A DNA stretch of 9,523 nt. Origin: RGIG2560 sp964418385 (GTDB lineage: Bacteria; Patescibacteriota; Microgenomatia; UBA1400; PJMF01). Shown one piece after another: positions 1 to 6,352 of the stretch. The notes below the pieces were generated by a model. It was given only the letters and a program-made list of their open reading frames with translations. It had not been told where the DNA came from and searched no databases. How positions within the stretch are numbered: position 1 is the stretch's first letter; every line of letters starts with the position of its first letter. Location: assembly GCA_964418385.1 (NCBI GenBank), contig CAYQLH010000036.1, positions 1 through 9,523 on the forward strand, written 5' to 3'. The position numbers and the translations under genes were made by a program.

Positions 1-210
1 ATTTTTCCACTTATTCCACCAGTCTCAAGCACATGGTGAGCATTGGTTTTTGGGATACCGACGTCATTCCGGAAGATTATCGCTTTTTCTTTAAATCTTT
101 TTTTGCCAAAAAGGGCAATTTTACCGTTCGACCCATCTTTTTGCCCATTTATGCTGATATGCCCGAGGCCGAAACCTTCTGGGCAACCATGAAAAGCCAG
201 TACGAACAGC
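1..210 (+). CDS. GT2 glycosyltransferase fragment, left of the gap (both ends cut)
   Basis: An open frame with codons starting at position 3 runs through the whole segment without a stop and encodes a 69-residue piece of a family 2 glycosyltransferase. It contains the WDTDVIPEDYR stretch, where the Glu-Asp pair matches the position of the catalytic-base region in processive GT2 enzymes. It breaks off just before the QxxRW motif. The segment aligns base for base, without indels, to 317-526: I count 24 differences in 210 bases, only two of which change the protein (Glu to Gln, Ser to Asn). The 5' end lies outside the window and the 3' end is lost in the N run. If the gap were truly 10 bases, this frame would not continue into the frame on the other side. 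It is therefore probably a second allele or strain variant of the gene at 221-990 rather than a separate gene, though a tandem paralogue cannot be excluded. Confidence 0.75.
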
Positions 211-220
211 NNNNNNNNNN
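211..220. other. Assembly gap of 10 Ns
   Basis: Ten N bases join two contig ends. The flanks carry the same coding sequence (1-210 and 317-526), so the true gap is probably negative, meaning the contigs overlap. The round size suggests a scaffolder placeholder rather than a measured distance. Confidence 0.97.
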
Positions 221-990
221 ATAACATCTGGAAAGTGCCGGCGCCGATTCGCGTCCTTGGTGCCACGTTTTCCGTCAACCAGATGTACATTCTCATGCGC
301 TCAGACCGGCTGATCAATTTTTCTACCTATTCCACCAGTCTCAAGCACATGGTGAGCATTGGTTTCTGGGATACCGATGTCATTCCGGAAGATTACCGCT
401 TTTTCTTCAAATCGTTTTTTGCCAAAAAAGGCAACTTTACGGTGCGGCCCATCTTTTTGCCGATTTACGCTGATATGCCTGAGGCGCAGACTTTTTGGGC
501 CACCATGAAAAATCAGTACGAGCAGCTCAAACGCTGGGCGTGGGGCGTTTCCGACGATGCTTATATCATCAAGCAATTTATCATTCATGATGACATTAAT
601 TTCGCCGACCGCTTTTTGCGCGTGCTCAAAGTGACCGAAGATCACTTTTTATGGCCGGTGAATTGGTTTGCGATTACTATTTCCGCCTTACTGCCGCCAC
701 TACTCAATCCCGAGTTTAACCGCACTCTCTTGGGAAAAACGCTCCCACAAGTCTCTTCATTTTTGCTCACGCTCGCCTTGGCATCTTTGCTCACCATCAT
801 GATCATCGATGCTGTCAACAGACCCACGCCGCCCAAGCGGCGCACCCTGTGGTCTTATGTCAACCAGGCATTGGAGTTTGTGTTGCTGCCGGTTTTAGGT
901 TTCTTTTTTACCGCTTTGCCTGGCATTGACGCGCACACCCGACTCATGCTGGGTCGCTACATCGACTACAAAGTGACCAAAAAAGTGTGA
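221..990 (+). CDS. Processive family 2 glycosyltransferase, C-terminal part (5' end lost in the gap)
   Basis: The frame is open from the gap (codons from 223) to TGA at 988-990. A GTG at 235 is available, but the reading frame is already open before it, so the gene is 5'-truncated rather than starting there. Visible parts are the end of a GT-A catalytic domain with WDTDVIPEDYR (367-399, holding the Glu-Asp pair expected in the third acidic motif), then QLKRW at 523-537. The latter fits the QxxRW acceptor/processivity signature of cellulose-synthase-like and chitin-synthase-like GT2 enzymes. About three hydrophobic segments follow (roughly 655-715, 750-810 and 865-925), ending in a short basic tail. 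Such proteins polymerise or transfer sugars at the inner face of the membrane from nucleotide sugars; the sugar here cannot be read. The N-terminal acidic motifs are missing with the 5' end. The sugar-1-phosphate transferase two genes downstream supports a role in envelope glycan synthesis. Confidence 0.82.
317..526 (+). repeat. Second copy of the 1-210 segment (about 89% identical)
   Basis: Position n in 1-210 corresponds to n+316 here with no insertion or deletion. The 24 mismatches are almost all at third codon positions. The pattern is that of diverged coding alleles under purifying selection rather than of a mobile repeat. Confidence 0.9.
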
Positions 991-1022
991 TAACTGACTC
1001 CGCCGCCACGTCAAAAATAGAT

Positions 1023-1028
1023 TATAAT
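1023..1028 (+). promoter_or_regulatory. -10 box of a probable leaderless promoter for the 1036 gene
   Basis: A perfect TATAAT lies 7 nt before the ATG at 1036. Transcription normally starts 6-8 nt after the -10 box, so the start site would fall on or next to the start codon. No Shine-Dalgarno sequence is present. No convincing -35 hexamer sits 16-18 nt upstream. Confidence 0.6.
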
Positions 1029-1035
1029 AGCTACA

Positions 1036-1437
1036 ATGCCAAAAACAAAAATTATTATCAACCCCACCACCAATCCCACCCTGGAAAAGAAAAAATCGCA
1101 CGTCCCGATTTTGCGCTCTTACTATTGGCCATTTTTTTTCGGTGCAGTGCCGCTGATGACTCTCACGATCGTCTTCACGATTTTTTTCTATCCGATTTTG
1201 CCACCGGTGATTCCGTTTTTTGGCAGCCTGCGTGAAGCCAGCGAAATCCTGGCGCTCAAGCGTGAAATTTTCTTTTTTCCTGTTTTTGCCTTCGCCGTTA
1301 ATTTGGTGCACGCTTTGGTTATTTATTTTGGACGCAAGTACGATGCCCTGCTTTTAACCATTTACGCCCATTTTACAATTTTTGTCCAACTTTTAATTTT
1401 AGCCGTTGCCTTGCGCACGGTTTTGGTAGTCATATGA
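1036..1437 (+). CDS. Conserved hypothetical membrane protein, three predicted helices
   Basis: A 133-residue protein of unknown function. It starts with a short cytoplasmic-looking basic region (residues 1-27, with KKK at 18-20), followed by hydrophobic segments at about 33-55, 78-98 and 108-132. The first and second are separated by a short stretch containing Pro-rich LPPVIPFFGSL. I recognise the general look of a small membrane protein that occurs beside envelope genes in Patescibacteria, but I cannot name a family. The ATG is chosen because it sits 7 nt after a TATAAT box, the same spacing seen at two other genes here. The next gene starts 10 nt after this stop with its own ribosome-binding site, so the two are probably co-transcribed. 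A role in glycan assembly or export is inferred only from that neighbour and the GT2 upstream. Confidence 0.78.
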   Translation: MPKTKIIINPTTNPTLEKKKSHVPILRSYYWPFFFGAVPLMTLTIVFTIFFYPILPPVIPFFGSLREASEILALKREIFFFPVFAFAVNLVHALVIYFGRKYDALLLTIYAHFTIFVQLLILAVALRTVLVVI

Positions 1438-1442
1438 GAGGT
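1437..1442 (+). promoter_or_regulatory. Shine-Dalgarno sequence for the GTG start at 1448
   Basis: AGAGGT, overlapping the stop of the preceding gene, is complementary to the 3' end of 16S rRNA and lies 5 nt before GTG 1448. It supports GTG 1448 over the out-of-frame GTG at 1441, which leads only into a shadow frame. It also contrasts with the leaderless starts at 1036 and 2499. Confidence 0.6.
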
Positions 1443-1447
1443 GAGTT

Positions 1448-2491
1448 GTGAGCGCCATCATTTTGCTTATCATCGCCTGGAGCGTTGCCATGGTTGCCAC
1501 GGTGGCTTTGGTACCAGTGGTCATCAAATGGTATCGCCACCACGGTTGGGACCGTCCTCACGCCAGCTACCGCCAGAGCGTCAAAGACACCCATCTAGGG
1601 TTGGTGCCGCGTGGTGGCGGTATCGCGATTTTCGCGGGTGTCTTGGCAGGAGCGCTTTTGATCGGTCACTGGGATCTACAAACTGCCGTCATCCTCGCCG
1701 CCGCCGCCGTGCTCACACTGGTGGGTTGGTGGGACGACATCCGCGATAGCAGTCCCATTGGTCGGCTCTTGGTCAATATTGGCGTCGCCTTGGCGGTGGC
1801 TCTGGCCGGTTGCCGCATCACTTTTGTCACCGCACCCCTGGGCGAAGGTACCCTTGATCTCACCGTTATTTCTTGGCTTCCTTGGGTGCTCACCGTCGTC
1901 TACATTGTGGCGCTGACCAATATCACCAATTGGGCCAAAGGCATCGACGGTCAGATGCCGGGCACGGTTGCTATCGCCGCTGTCTGGATCGGCGTTTTAT
2001 CGCTGCGCTTAAGCGACGCTGTCAATCAAACCGCGATCTTGAGTTTTGCTACTGCCGGCGCGTTTTTTGGCTTTCTTTTCTGGAATTTTTACCCGCAAAA
2101 AATTATGCCTGGATACGGCGGTGGTAGCCTGGCTGGCTTCCTCCTTAGCGTTCTTTCCATCGTCGCTGGCGCCAAAATTGCCACCTTGTTTATGGTGCTC
2201 GCTTTGCCCATAGCGGACGCCATTTTTACGATTTTGCGCCGTATTATTGCCGGTAAATCCATCTTTTTGGGTGACCGCGGTCATTTGCATCACAAAATGT
2301 TAGATTATTTACACTGGGGACGCCGCCGCATTGCTATTTTTTACTGGAGCGTCACTCTCATCATGGGCATTTTGGCGCAAATCCTGCCCACTCGCGGCAA
2401 AATTATCGCCTTTTTAAGCGTCGTGGCCGCCGTTTTCATCTTCCTCATCAGCGTCAAACTCACTAGCCTGCGGCAGGAAAAAATGATATAA
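1448..2491 (+). CDS. MraY/WecA-like polyprenyl-phosphate sugar-1-phosphate transferase, variant motifs
   Basis: A 347-residue multi-pass membrane protein of glycosyltransferase family 4. Members transfer a sugar-1-phosphate (typically HexNAc-1-P) from a UDP-sugar to undecaprenyl phosphate at the inner membrane face, the first step of lipid-linked glycan synthesis. Visible landmarks are a PRGGG loop (54-58) after the first helix, WWDDIRD with the Asp-Asp pair (96-97), NxxN at 158/161 followed by KGIDG (164-168), and GDRGHLHH (275-282), the HxHH loop before the C-terminal helices. About 9-10 hydrophobic segments are present, as in the family, and the length is normal. Two usual acidic positions differ: the first Asp of NxxNxxDGxDG is Lys164, and the Asp of the MGDxGS motif aligns with Tyr223 in PGYGGGS. 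The exact sugar is unknown. It is closer to WecA/TagO-type enzymes than to peptidoglycan MraY in the HxHH region, but the motif changes prevent a firm gene name. Confidence 0.85.
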   Translation: MSAIILLIIAWSVAMVATVALVPVVIKWYRHHGWDRPHASYRQSVKDTHLGLVPRGGGIAIFAGVLAGALLIGHWDLQTAVILAAAAVLTLVGWWDDIRDSSPIGRLLVNIGVALAVALAGCRITFVTAPLGEGTLDLTVISWLPWVLTVVYIVALTNITNWAKGIDGQMPGTVAIAAVWIGVLSLRLSDAVNQTAILSFATAGAFFGFLFWNFYPQKIMPGYGGGSLAGFLLSVLSIVAGAKIATLFMVLALPIADAIFTILRRIIAGKSIFLGDRGHLHHKMLDYLHWGRRRIAIFYWSVTLIMGILAQILPTRGKIIAFLSVVAAVFIFLISVKLTSLRQEKMI

Positions 2492-2492
2492 T
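2484..2492 (+). promoter_or_regulatory. Extended -10 promoter overlapping a stop codon, for the 2499 gene
   Basis: TGATATAAT contains TATAAT (2487-2492) preceded by TGn, an extended -10. The TAA stop of the upstream gene (2489-2491) lies inside the box. ATG 2499 follows 6 nt later with no Shine-Dalgarno, giving a leaderless arrangement. No good -35 is visible, which an extended -10 can tolerate. Confidence 0.6.
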
Positions 2493-2498
2493 AGCGCC

Positions 2499-3113
2499 AT
2501 GCGTGAAAGCGATTTTTTAAGCGATTCTGCCCTTCAAGAAGCCACTTATGGCGCGATTGGCATGACGCCTGAAGAAGCCGCGGCCGAGCTCAACGATCTC
2601 CCTGTCGATTTCGAAAATATTCCCGATTTTAGCGAAAAACAGCTTTTCACCTGGGTGTCGCCAGAGCGCGTCTACAATCCTCGCCGTTCAGCCACCTACA
2701 AACGCAATATGGGCTTGCTTTTGTTGCTGATCGTGCTTTTGCTTTTCTTTTTGAGTCGCATGGGCTTGCTCGCCGTCGTTTTGTCGCTTATTTTTCTGGG
2801 TTTTGTTTTAAGTAATGTCCCGCCCCGCCGCATCCGTCACATCATCACCAATTACGGCCTGTACACGAGTAACCATTTTTATCCCTGGCTTGAGCGCGGC
2901 CAACGCTATTGGTACGAAACCAGCCACGGTCAGGAGCAACTTATTTTTGAAATTCGCCGCTTTCCTTATCGCGTCGTCTTGCTCGTCGGCCATGAACGCA
3001 ACAAAAAACAACTGGACAAAATTTTTTCTCACTATTTTGTGCTCCAAAAACCCGAACCCAATGACGTCGACAAGCTCATCACGTGGTGGCAAAAGACGTT
3101 TCCCATGGAATAA
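2499..3113 (+). CDS. Conserved hypothetical membrane protein with a helical hairpin
   Basis: A 204-residue protein. Residues 1-66 are acidic and soluble and contain TWVSPERVY (51-59). Two hydrophobic segments follow at about 71-86 and 88-106, forming a hairpin that leaves both ends on the same, probably cytoplasmic, side. The C-terminal domain begins with VPPRRIRHIITNYGLY (107-122), continues through a Tyr/Trp-rich stretch (YPW, RYWYE) and ends with a charged alpha/beta-looking tail. I have the impression that Patescibacteria encode related proteins with a W-x-(A/S)-P-E motif before a TM hairpin, but I cannot assign a family or function. ATG 2499 is preceded by a -10 box at leaderless spacing, so it can be expressed separately from the transferase gene although only 7 nt separate them. 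It is likely the last gene of the left cluster, since a palindrome and candidate terminators follow. Confidence 0.78.
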   Translation: MRESDFLSDSALQEATYGAIGMTPEEAAAELNDLPVDFENIPDFSEKQLFTWVSPERVYNPRRSATYKRNMGLLLLLIVLLLFFLSRMGLLAVVLSLIFLGFVLSNVPPRRIRHIITNYGLYTSNHFYPWLERGQRYWYETSHGQEQLIFEIRRFPYRVVLLVGHERNKKQLDKIFSHYFVLQKPEPNDVDKLITWWQKTFPME

Positions 3114-3147
3114 TTTGTTAAACACGTGTTTAACAAACGTTTAACAA
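3114..3147 (+). repeat. 24-bp perfect palindrome plus a third half-site (operator-like)
   Basis: Positions 3114-3137 form a perfect palindrome centred on CACGTG. Its arms carry the 9-mer GTTTAACAA at 3128-3136 (plus) and inverted at 3115-3123. A third direct copy of GTTTAACAA lies at 3139-3147, exactly 11 bp after the second, about one helical turn. It starts one base after the stop of the 2499 gene. It could be a repressor operator or, less likely, a weak terminator hairpin (AT-rich, no T-tract). Confidence 0.55.
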
Positions 3148-3222
3148 GCACATCTGGAAAACGTGAACAAATTTTTACAAACAAAAAACAAACAGTGACA
3201 ATAGTGCCGTTTTTTTGCTCGC

Positions 3223-3258
3223 CAAAACCGTGCCCATCTATTTTCGGTTTTGCTTTTT
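3223..3258 (+). terminator. Possible intrinsic terminator after the 2499 gene
   Basis: CAAAACCG (3223-3230) can pair with CGGTTTTG (3245-3252) around a 14-nt loop, followed by CTTTTT (3253-3258). The stem is only moderately GC-rich and the loop is long, so strength is uncertain. It lies 110 nt after the stop codon and is the best terminator candidate between the two plus-strand groups. Confidence 0.35.
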
Positions 3259-3275
3259 GCCAGCACGGGCACGGT
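3227..3275. repeat. 9-bp inverted repeat overlapping the terminator stem
   Basis: ACCGTGCCC (3227-3235) and GGGCACGGT (3267-3275) are perfect inverted repeats 31 nt apart. The left arm shares ACCG with the stem of the 3223-3258 hairpin, so only one of the two structures can form at a time. This is the geometry of an attenuator, though nothing else identifies a regulator. Confidence 0.45.
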
Positions 3276-3465
3276 CGCCGGTTTCACCTTTTCGGTGTGG
3301 TCAAAAAAGCGCTTATTTAAGCAATTTCGCCTTTTTTACGTTTTAAAATTACATTGGAAAATCAAAATTAATTCATTTCTGCGGTAATCGCGCGGTAAAA
3401 AAATGAAATAATTTGAAAGGATTGTATGTAGAATAACCGTATTAGCAAGAAAAAGAAACGGATTC

Positions 3466-5067
3466 ATGAAAAAAGTCAGCATTGTCTCGCTTGTCAGCTT
3501 CAACCTTGGGTTGCTTTTACTCGCTGGCGTGCATCCCGCTCGCGCCTGGAAAAACACTTTTATCATTCCCGACAACCGCTTTGAATACGTCAATTTTTTG
3601 CGACCAGTCACCAGCAAGCCCGAAGATTACCTCGCCCGCATCACGCGCGCTGGTATTACTTACCGCGATGTTCTTGCCTCAAGTAATTATGTTGCCATTG
3701 GTACAGAAGATTTGGGTAATCCTGCCTCACCGTGGCGCTATGGCGATGATATGAACCTCGCCACCAGCGATGGCGCTCCTGGCGAATGGGCCTTTGTGCT
3801 TTATCAGCCTGGCAACCATTTTCTCAAGTATCGCTTAAGTGACGAACAACTTGGATTTGCCAATTTGAGTTTCGCTTACGGTGGCTTGGCGTTTACCGAG
3901 CCGTTCCCGCGCTTACCCACGCTCGCAGTGGACGTTTGCGGCCAGATTTACACTTTTGAGCCTGATCTTGCCACAGGAGAGTGGCAAACCGCCATTTTGC
4001 CCAATCCTGGCTGCAATGAGACTCAGCGTGAACTGCACTTTTATCCTCTTGACGAGTCCGCCATCACCAGCGAGCAGCCGCTGCTTCTTTCAATTTCCCG
4101 CCTCACCTTTGACGCGGTGCATTTGAGCGAAAATGACCAAGTTTGCTGGCGCCGGCGCGACGCCGCGCCGCTGGCTCTCTTCGAGCGCCAGCACCAAGTT
4201 TGCACTGCCGCCACGTGTTGTGCCGGCGCCCCCGCTTACGACGTTGCTCTAGAGGTCAGTGACTACTGGCTGGGCGATGTGGACGCTTCCGGTGAAGCCA
4301 TTTCGACCACCACGCCTGGCGAACCGTTCGCCGCTGCCGCTTTGCCACTTGATGTTCAGATCACCATCGACCACGTCAGTCAAGAACCAGATCAAACGCT
4401 GAGCGTGAGCGCTCATTGGACAGATCCCACTGCCACTTATGCGCCTGTCGCCTGGGAACTTGGCATTACCACCGTTGCCGATCAACTCGCTGGCGATTGG
4501 GATACGCTCACTCACGTGCCGGCCAACTCGAGAGCAGATTTCCACGCTTTGACTCACGTTTCGTCTCTCTCACGCTCCGGCGTTGCCAATTTTACGCTGC
4601 CTCCGGAAATTTCCTGGGAGAATGGCTTTTTTTGGCAATTACGTTTGCGTGACGCTTACGATCAGTACTCGCCTGGGAGTGAGATTTATCACTGCCACGC
4701 TCACAGTTGTCAACGCTCATTTGCGTCACCCACTCCCCAGGCGTATTTAAGCGAAATTATTTTCCCGCAAGCGAGTGGGGAAGCGTTAGTCCGGATCACG
4801 CTGCCAGACAACGACACTAGCGTGGATACACTTTTGCTCGCTGATGGCCTCGAGCAGGGTGACAGTTTGGCTGCTGGTCAGCGCGACGGCAGTATTGTGA
4901 CTCTTACCAGAGATGACCTCGCCCGCGAAAGCGTCCATCTACGCCTTTACGACCAAAAGCAAAATCAGCTTTTAGACGCGATTGACCGTGATTTTGTGCC
5001 CGCAGGGCTTTCGCTTATACGCAATCCGTACACCAAGCAATGGAAGGAAAACTATGTCCGCAATTGA
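3466..5067 (+). CDS. Secreted cysteine-containing surface protein (may be the N-terminal part of a split gene)
   Basis: A 533-residue protein with a clear Sec signal peptide: KK at 2-3, hydrophobic core about 5-22, and ARA before a likely signal-peptidase I cut after residue 27. The rest looks extracellular and beta-rich. Eight cysteines (158, 183, 227, 246, 251, 252, 410, 415) form an even set suitable for disulfides. Residues about 293-418 resemble a fibronectin-III-like sandwich, with a WQLRLRDAYDQYSPG strand pair near the end. No catalytic motif, LPxTG or membrane anchor is visible, so the product would be released or held by a partner. The start is the ATG giving a complete signal peptide; the upstream purine-rich stretch is a weak ribosome-binding site. 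The frame ends at TGA 5065-5067, 14 nt inside the following gene, which supplies an anchor but no signal peptide. A single surplus base around 4980-5065 would fuse the two. I do not recognise a named family. Confidence 0.8.
   Translation: MKKVSIVSLVSFNLGLLLLAGVHPARAWKNTFIIPDNRFEYVNFLRPVTSKPEDYLARITRAGITYRDVLASSNYVAIGTEDLGNPASPWRYGDDMNLATSDGAPGEWAFVLYQPGNHFLKYRLSDEQLGFANLSFAYGGLAFTEPFPRLPTLAVDVCGQIYTFEPDLATGEWQTAILPNPGCNETQRELHFYPLDESAITSEQPLLLSISRLTFDAVHLSENDQVCWRRRDAAPLALFERQHQVCTAATCCAGAPAYDVALEVSDYWLGDVDASGEAISTTTPGEPFAAAALPLDVQITIDHVSQEPDQTLSVSAHWTDPTATYAPVAWELGITTVADQLAGDWDTLTHVPANSRADFHALTHVSSLSRSGVANFTLPPEISWENGFFWQLRLRDAYDQYSPGSEIYHCHAHSCQRSFASPTPQAYLSEIIFPQASGEALVRITLPDNDTSVDTLLLADGLEQGDSLAAGQRDGSIVTLTRDDLARESVHLRLYDQKQNQLLDAIDRDFVPAGLSLIRNPYTKQWKENYVRN
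5042..5048 (+). promoter_or_regulatory. Shine-Dalgarno sequence for ATG 5054
   Basis: GGAAGGA lies 5 nt before the ATG and inside the end of the upstream gene. It supports ATG 5054 as a real start by translational coupling and is the main evidence against treating the two frames as one gene with an error. The frame is also open upstream to a TTG at 4982. Confidence 0.55.
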
Positions 5068-6352
5068 TCGCACGCTCACGTGCTCCAGCGATGGCTGTAA
5101 TCTGGCTACTACCGCTGTCACGCACACTTTTTCTTATGGTCATTATCTGGAAAGTACCGCTTTGCAGATCGAAAATTACTCCGACACTCACACGCTGGCG
5201 CTGCAAGCACTATTCACTCCGCAAACCGATCTCAGCGATTGCCGCTGGGGCGAAGCACTGCGTTTTTCGCTCACTACCGATACCGCCAGTGGTGGCCAAA
5301 CACTTTACGATCGCCTTCCTGTGAGCACGCTGGCAACGCAACCTATCGCCTGGGAAGTCGCGCCTGACACCACGCGCACTTATTATTTCGTCTGGACGCA
5401 CACTCCCCGCGACTATTTGAGCTTGCGCGCTTTTGACAATCGCGATTTCGTCTATCAGTGGACACTCGATGTTGAGGGTCAAGTGAACTCATCACCCGAG
5501 CCAACGCTACCAGACCCGCCGCCCACGCCCCCGCCGAGTCCTGCGCCAGAAGCTACCTCCGCGGGCACGCCCACGCCGGAAGCCACGCCGTCAGCACAGC
5601 TGACTCCCGAAGCCACCACGTCTGGCGACCTTACGCCCGAAGCGACACCCGCTGCTTCACCCATTCCCAGCGCTGATCCGAGTGTGACTCCAGAAGCCTC
5701 ACCAACTCCCACTCCTCAAGTCAACCCGGCGTCTTCTCCCACTCCCGCATCTTCCGCCACTGCGTCTCCAACTCCGGCCTCGCCGCTGCCGGTCTCCGCT
5801 CCGTCTACCACACCAGCGCCGACGGCGTCATCAACTCCTGTTTCTTCAGCTAGTATTACCAGCGACGCCAGCAGCACGCACCCAAATGACACTGGGTTCA
5901 CCACTACCGCCAAGAGCAATTCAGCCTCCACCATTACTGTCCCCGACGTCCAGGCAATCATTGCCGCTGACCAAACCACATCGTCGGCTTCTCACCGCGC
6001 CCGCGCCCGCGACAATCAGCAGCCAAACCAAGTCAGCACTGCTAGCCAAGCTCCTTATCAGCGCGCGCCGTCGCTCACGCTCCGGCACCCCACTGCCCAC
6101 TCGCCGCTTCTTGGCGCAGTTGCGGCACATACAGGTAGCAACGCCGCTTCCTCGTCCGCCGTTTTAGGCACGAGCACCACGGCGACACCCGCCGCTGCCT
6201 TCAACTCCAGGCAAGAATCATCTTATCCTCTCTGGCGGGTTTGCCTTGTCATTGTTTTTTGCCTAGTCATTTTATGGCTGTGCGGTCGTTTTTTATGGTG
6301 GTATTTGGACCGTGATCGCGACGACGAGCCAGAAAAGCCAACTCCCTCTTGA
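5054..6352 (+). CDS. Membrane-anchored surface protein with Pro/Thr/Ser-rich stalk (may be the C-terminal part of a split gene)
   Basis: 432 residues from ATG 5054. Residues 1 to about 143 are beta-rich and end in LYDRLPVSTL, a Pro-Asp-Thr turn and a YYFVWTHTP strand. This order recalls TasA/camelysin-like domains, a tentative resemblance judged by eye. Residues about 144-270 are a Pro/Thr/Ser/Ala stalk with PEAT repeats, and the low-complexity region extends to about 385. A hydrophobic helix follows at about 393-418 (LWRVCLVIVF and onward) with a charged DRDRDDEPEK tail. No LPxTG signal is present, so anchoring would be by the helix. The protein lacks its own signal peptide, which is odd for a stalked surface protein, whereas the upstream overlapping gene has a signal peptide but no anchor. 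Either the two are one type I membrane protein broken by a frame change, or they are a coupled pair. The TGA stop (6350-6352) is embedded in a TTGACA promoter element. Confidence 0.75.
   Translation: MSAIDRTLTCSSDGCNLATTAVTHTFSYGHYLESTALQIENYSDTHTLALQALFTPQTDLSDCRWGEALRFSLTTDTASGGQTLYDRLPVSTLATQPIAWEVAPDTTRTYYFVWTHTPRDYLSLRAFDNRDFVYQWTLDVEGQVNSSPEPTLPDPPPTPPPSPAPEATSAGTPTPEATPSAQLTPEATTSGDLTPEATPAASPIPSADPSVTPEASPTPTPQVNPASSPTPASSATASPTPASPLPVSAPSTTPAPTASSTPVSSASITSDASSTHPNDTGFTTTAKSNSASTITVPDVQAIIAADQTTSSASHRARARDNQQPNQVSTASQAPYQRAPSLTLRHPTAHSPLLGAVAAHTGSNAASSSAVLGTSTTATPAAAFNSRQESSYPLWRVCLVIVFCLVILWLCGRFLWWYLDRDRDDEPEKPTPS
5546..5701 (+). repeat. PEAT-type repeats in the stalk, 10-residue period
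   Basis: Five units start with PEAT or PEAS. The first three are exactly 10 codons each (PEATxxxxxT), the fourth is stretched to 18 residues, and the fifth begins PEASPTPTPQ. Codons differ between units, so the repeat is conserved at protein more than DNA level. It encodes the extended, probably surface-exposed linker. Confidence 0.8.

Larger units (their letters stand above)
3148..3465. other. Intergenic region before the surface-protein genes
   Basis: Beyond the palindrome this region holds two overlapping inverted repeats (3223-3275), small stem-loops such as CACC/GGTG (3285-3297) and GCTT/AAGC (3311-3322), and several T-runs. Nearer the gene is a 7-bp direct repeat GCGGTAA (3381-3387 and 3392-3398, 11 bp apart). 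TAGAAT at 3429-3434 is a possible -10 for the gene at 3466, but no matching -35 is clear. I see no convincing coding region; a 64-codon GTG frame at 3126-3320 runs through the palindrome and hairpins and lacks a ribosome-binding site. Confidence 0.6.

Noticed and set aside
235..990. GTG 235 as the real start of the GT2 gene
   Set aside because: The frame is open upstream into the N gap, no ribosome-binding site is present, and the N-terminal catalytic half would be missing.
895..1311. Minus-strand open frame across the intergenic region and membrane-protein gene
   Set aside because: It overlaps two well-supported plus-strand genes, and its composition (His, Arg, Gln, Phe) is that of an antisense shadow.
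3126..3320. Small plus-strand GTG frame of 64 codons
   Set aside because: It starts inside the palindrome, runs through the inverted repeats and T-runs, has no ribosome-binding site and an unlikely Phe/Cys/Lys-rich composition.
5546..5701. CRISPR-like or DNA tandem array
   Set aside because: The periodicity is in the encoded peptide and in frame; the DNA units are not identical and there are no spacers.
5479..5979. Minus-strand Gly/Val/Ala-rich frames opposite the stalk
   Set aside because: They are reverse complements of Pro/Thr/Ser codons, a known artefact of low-complexity coding sequence.
988..6352. UGA recoding as glycine (Gracilibacteria/Absconditabacteria code)
   Set aside because: Three genes end at TGA (988, 1435, 6350) where the protein is complete, and no conserved gene contains an internal TGA.
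6130..6352. Sortase-type cell-wall anchor at the C-terminus
   Set aside because: No LPxTG-like motif precedes the hydrophobic helix, and the tail is acidic and mixed rather than short and basic.
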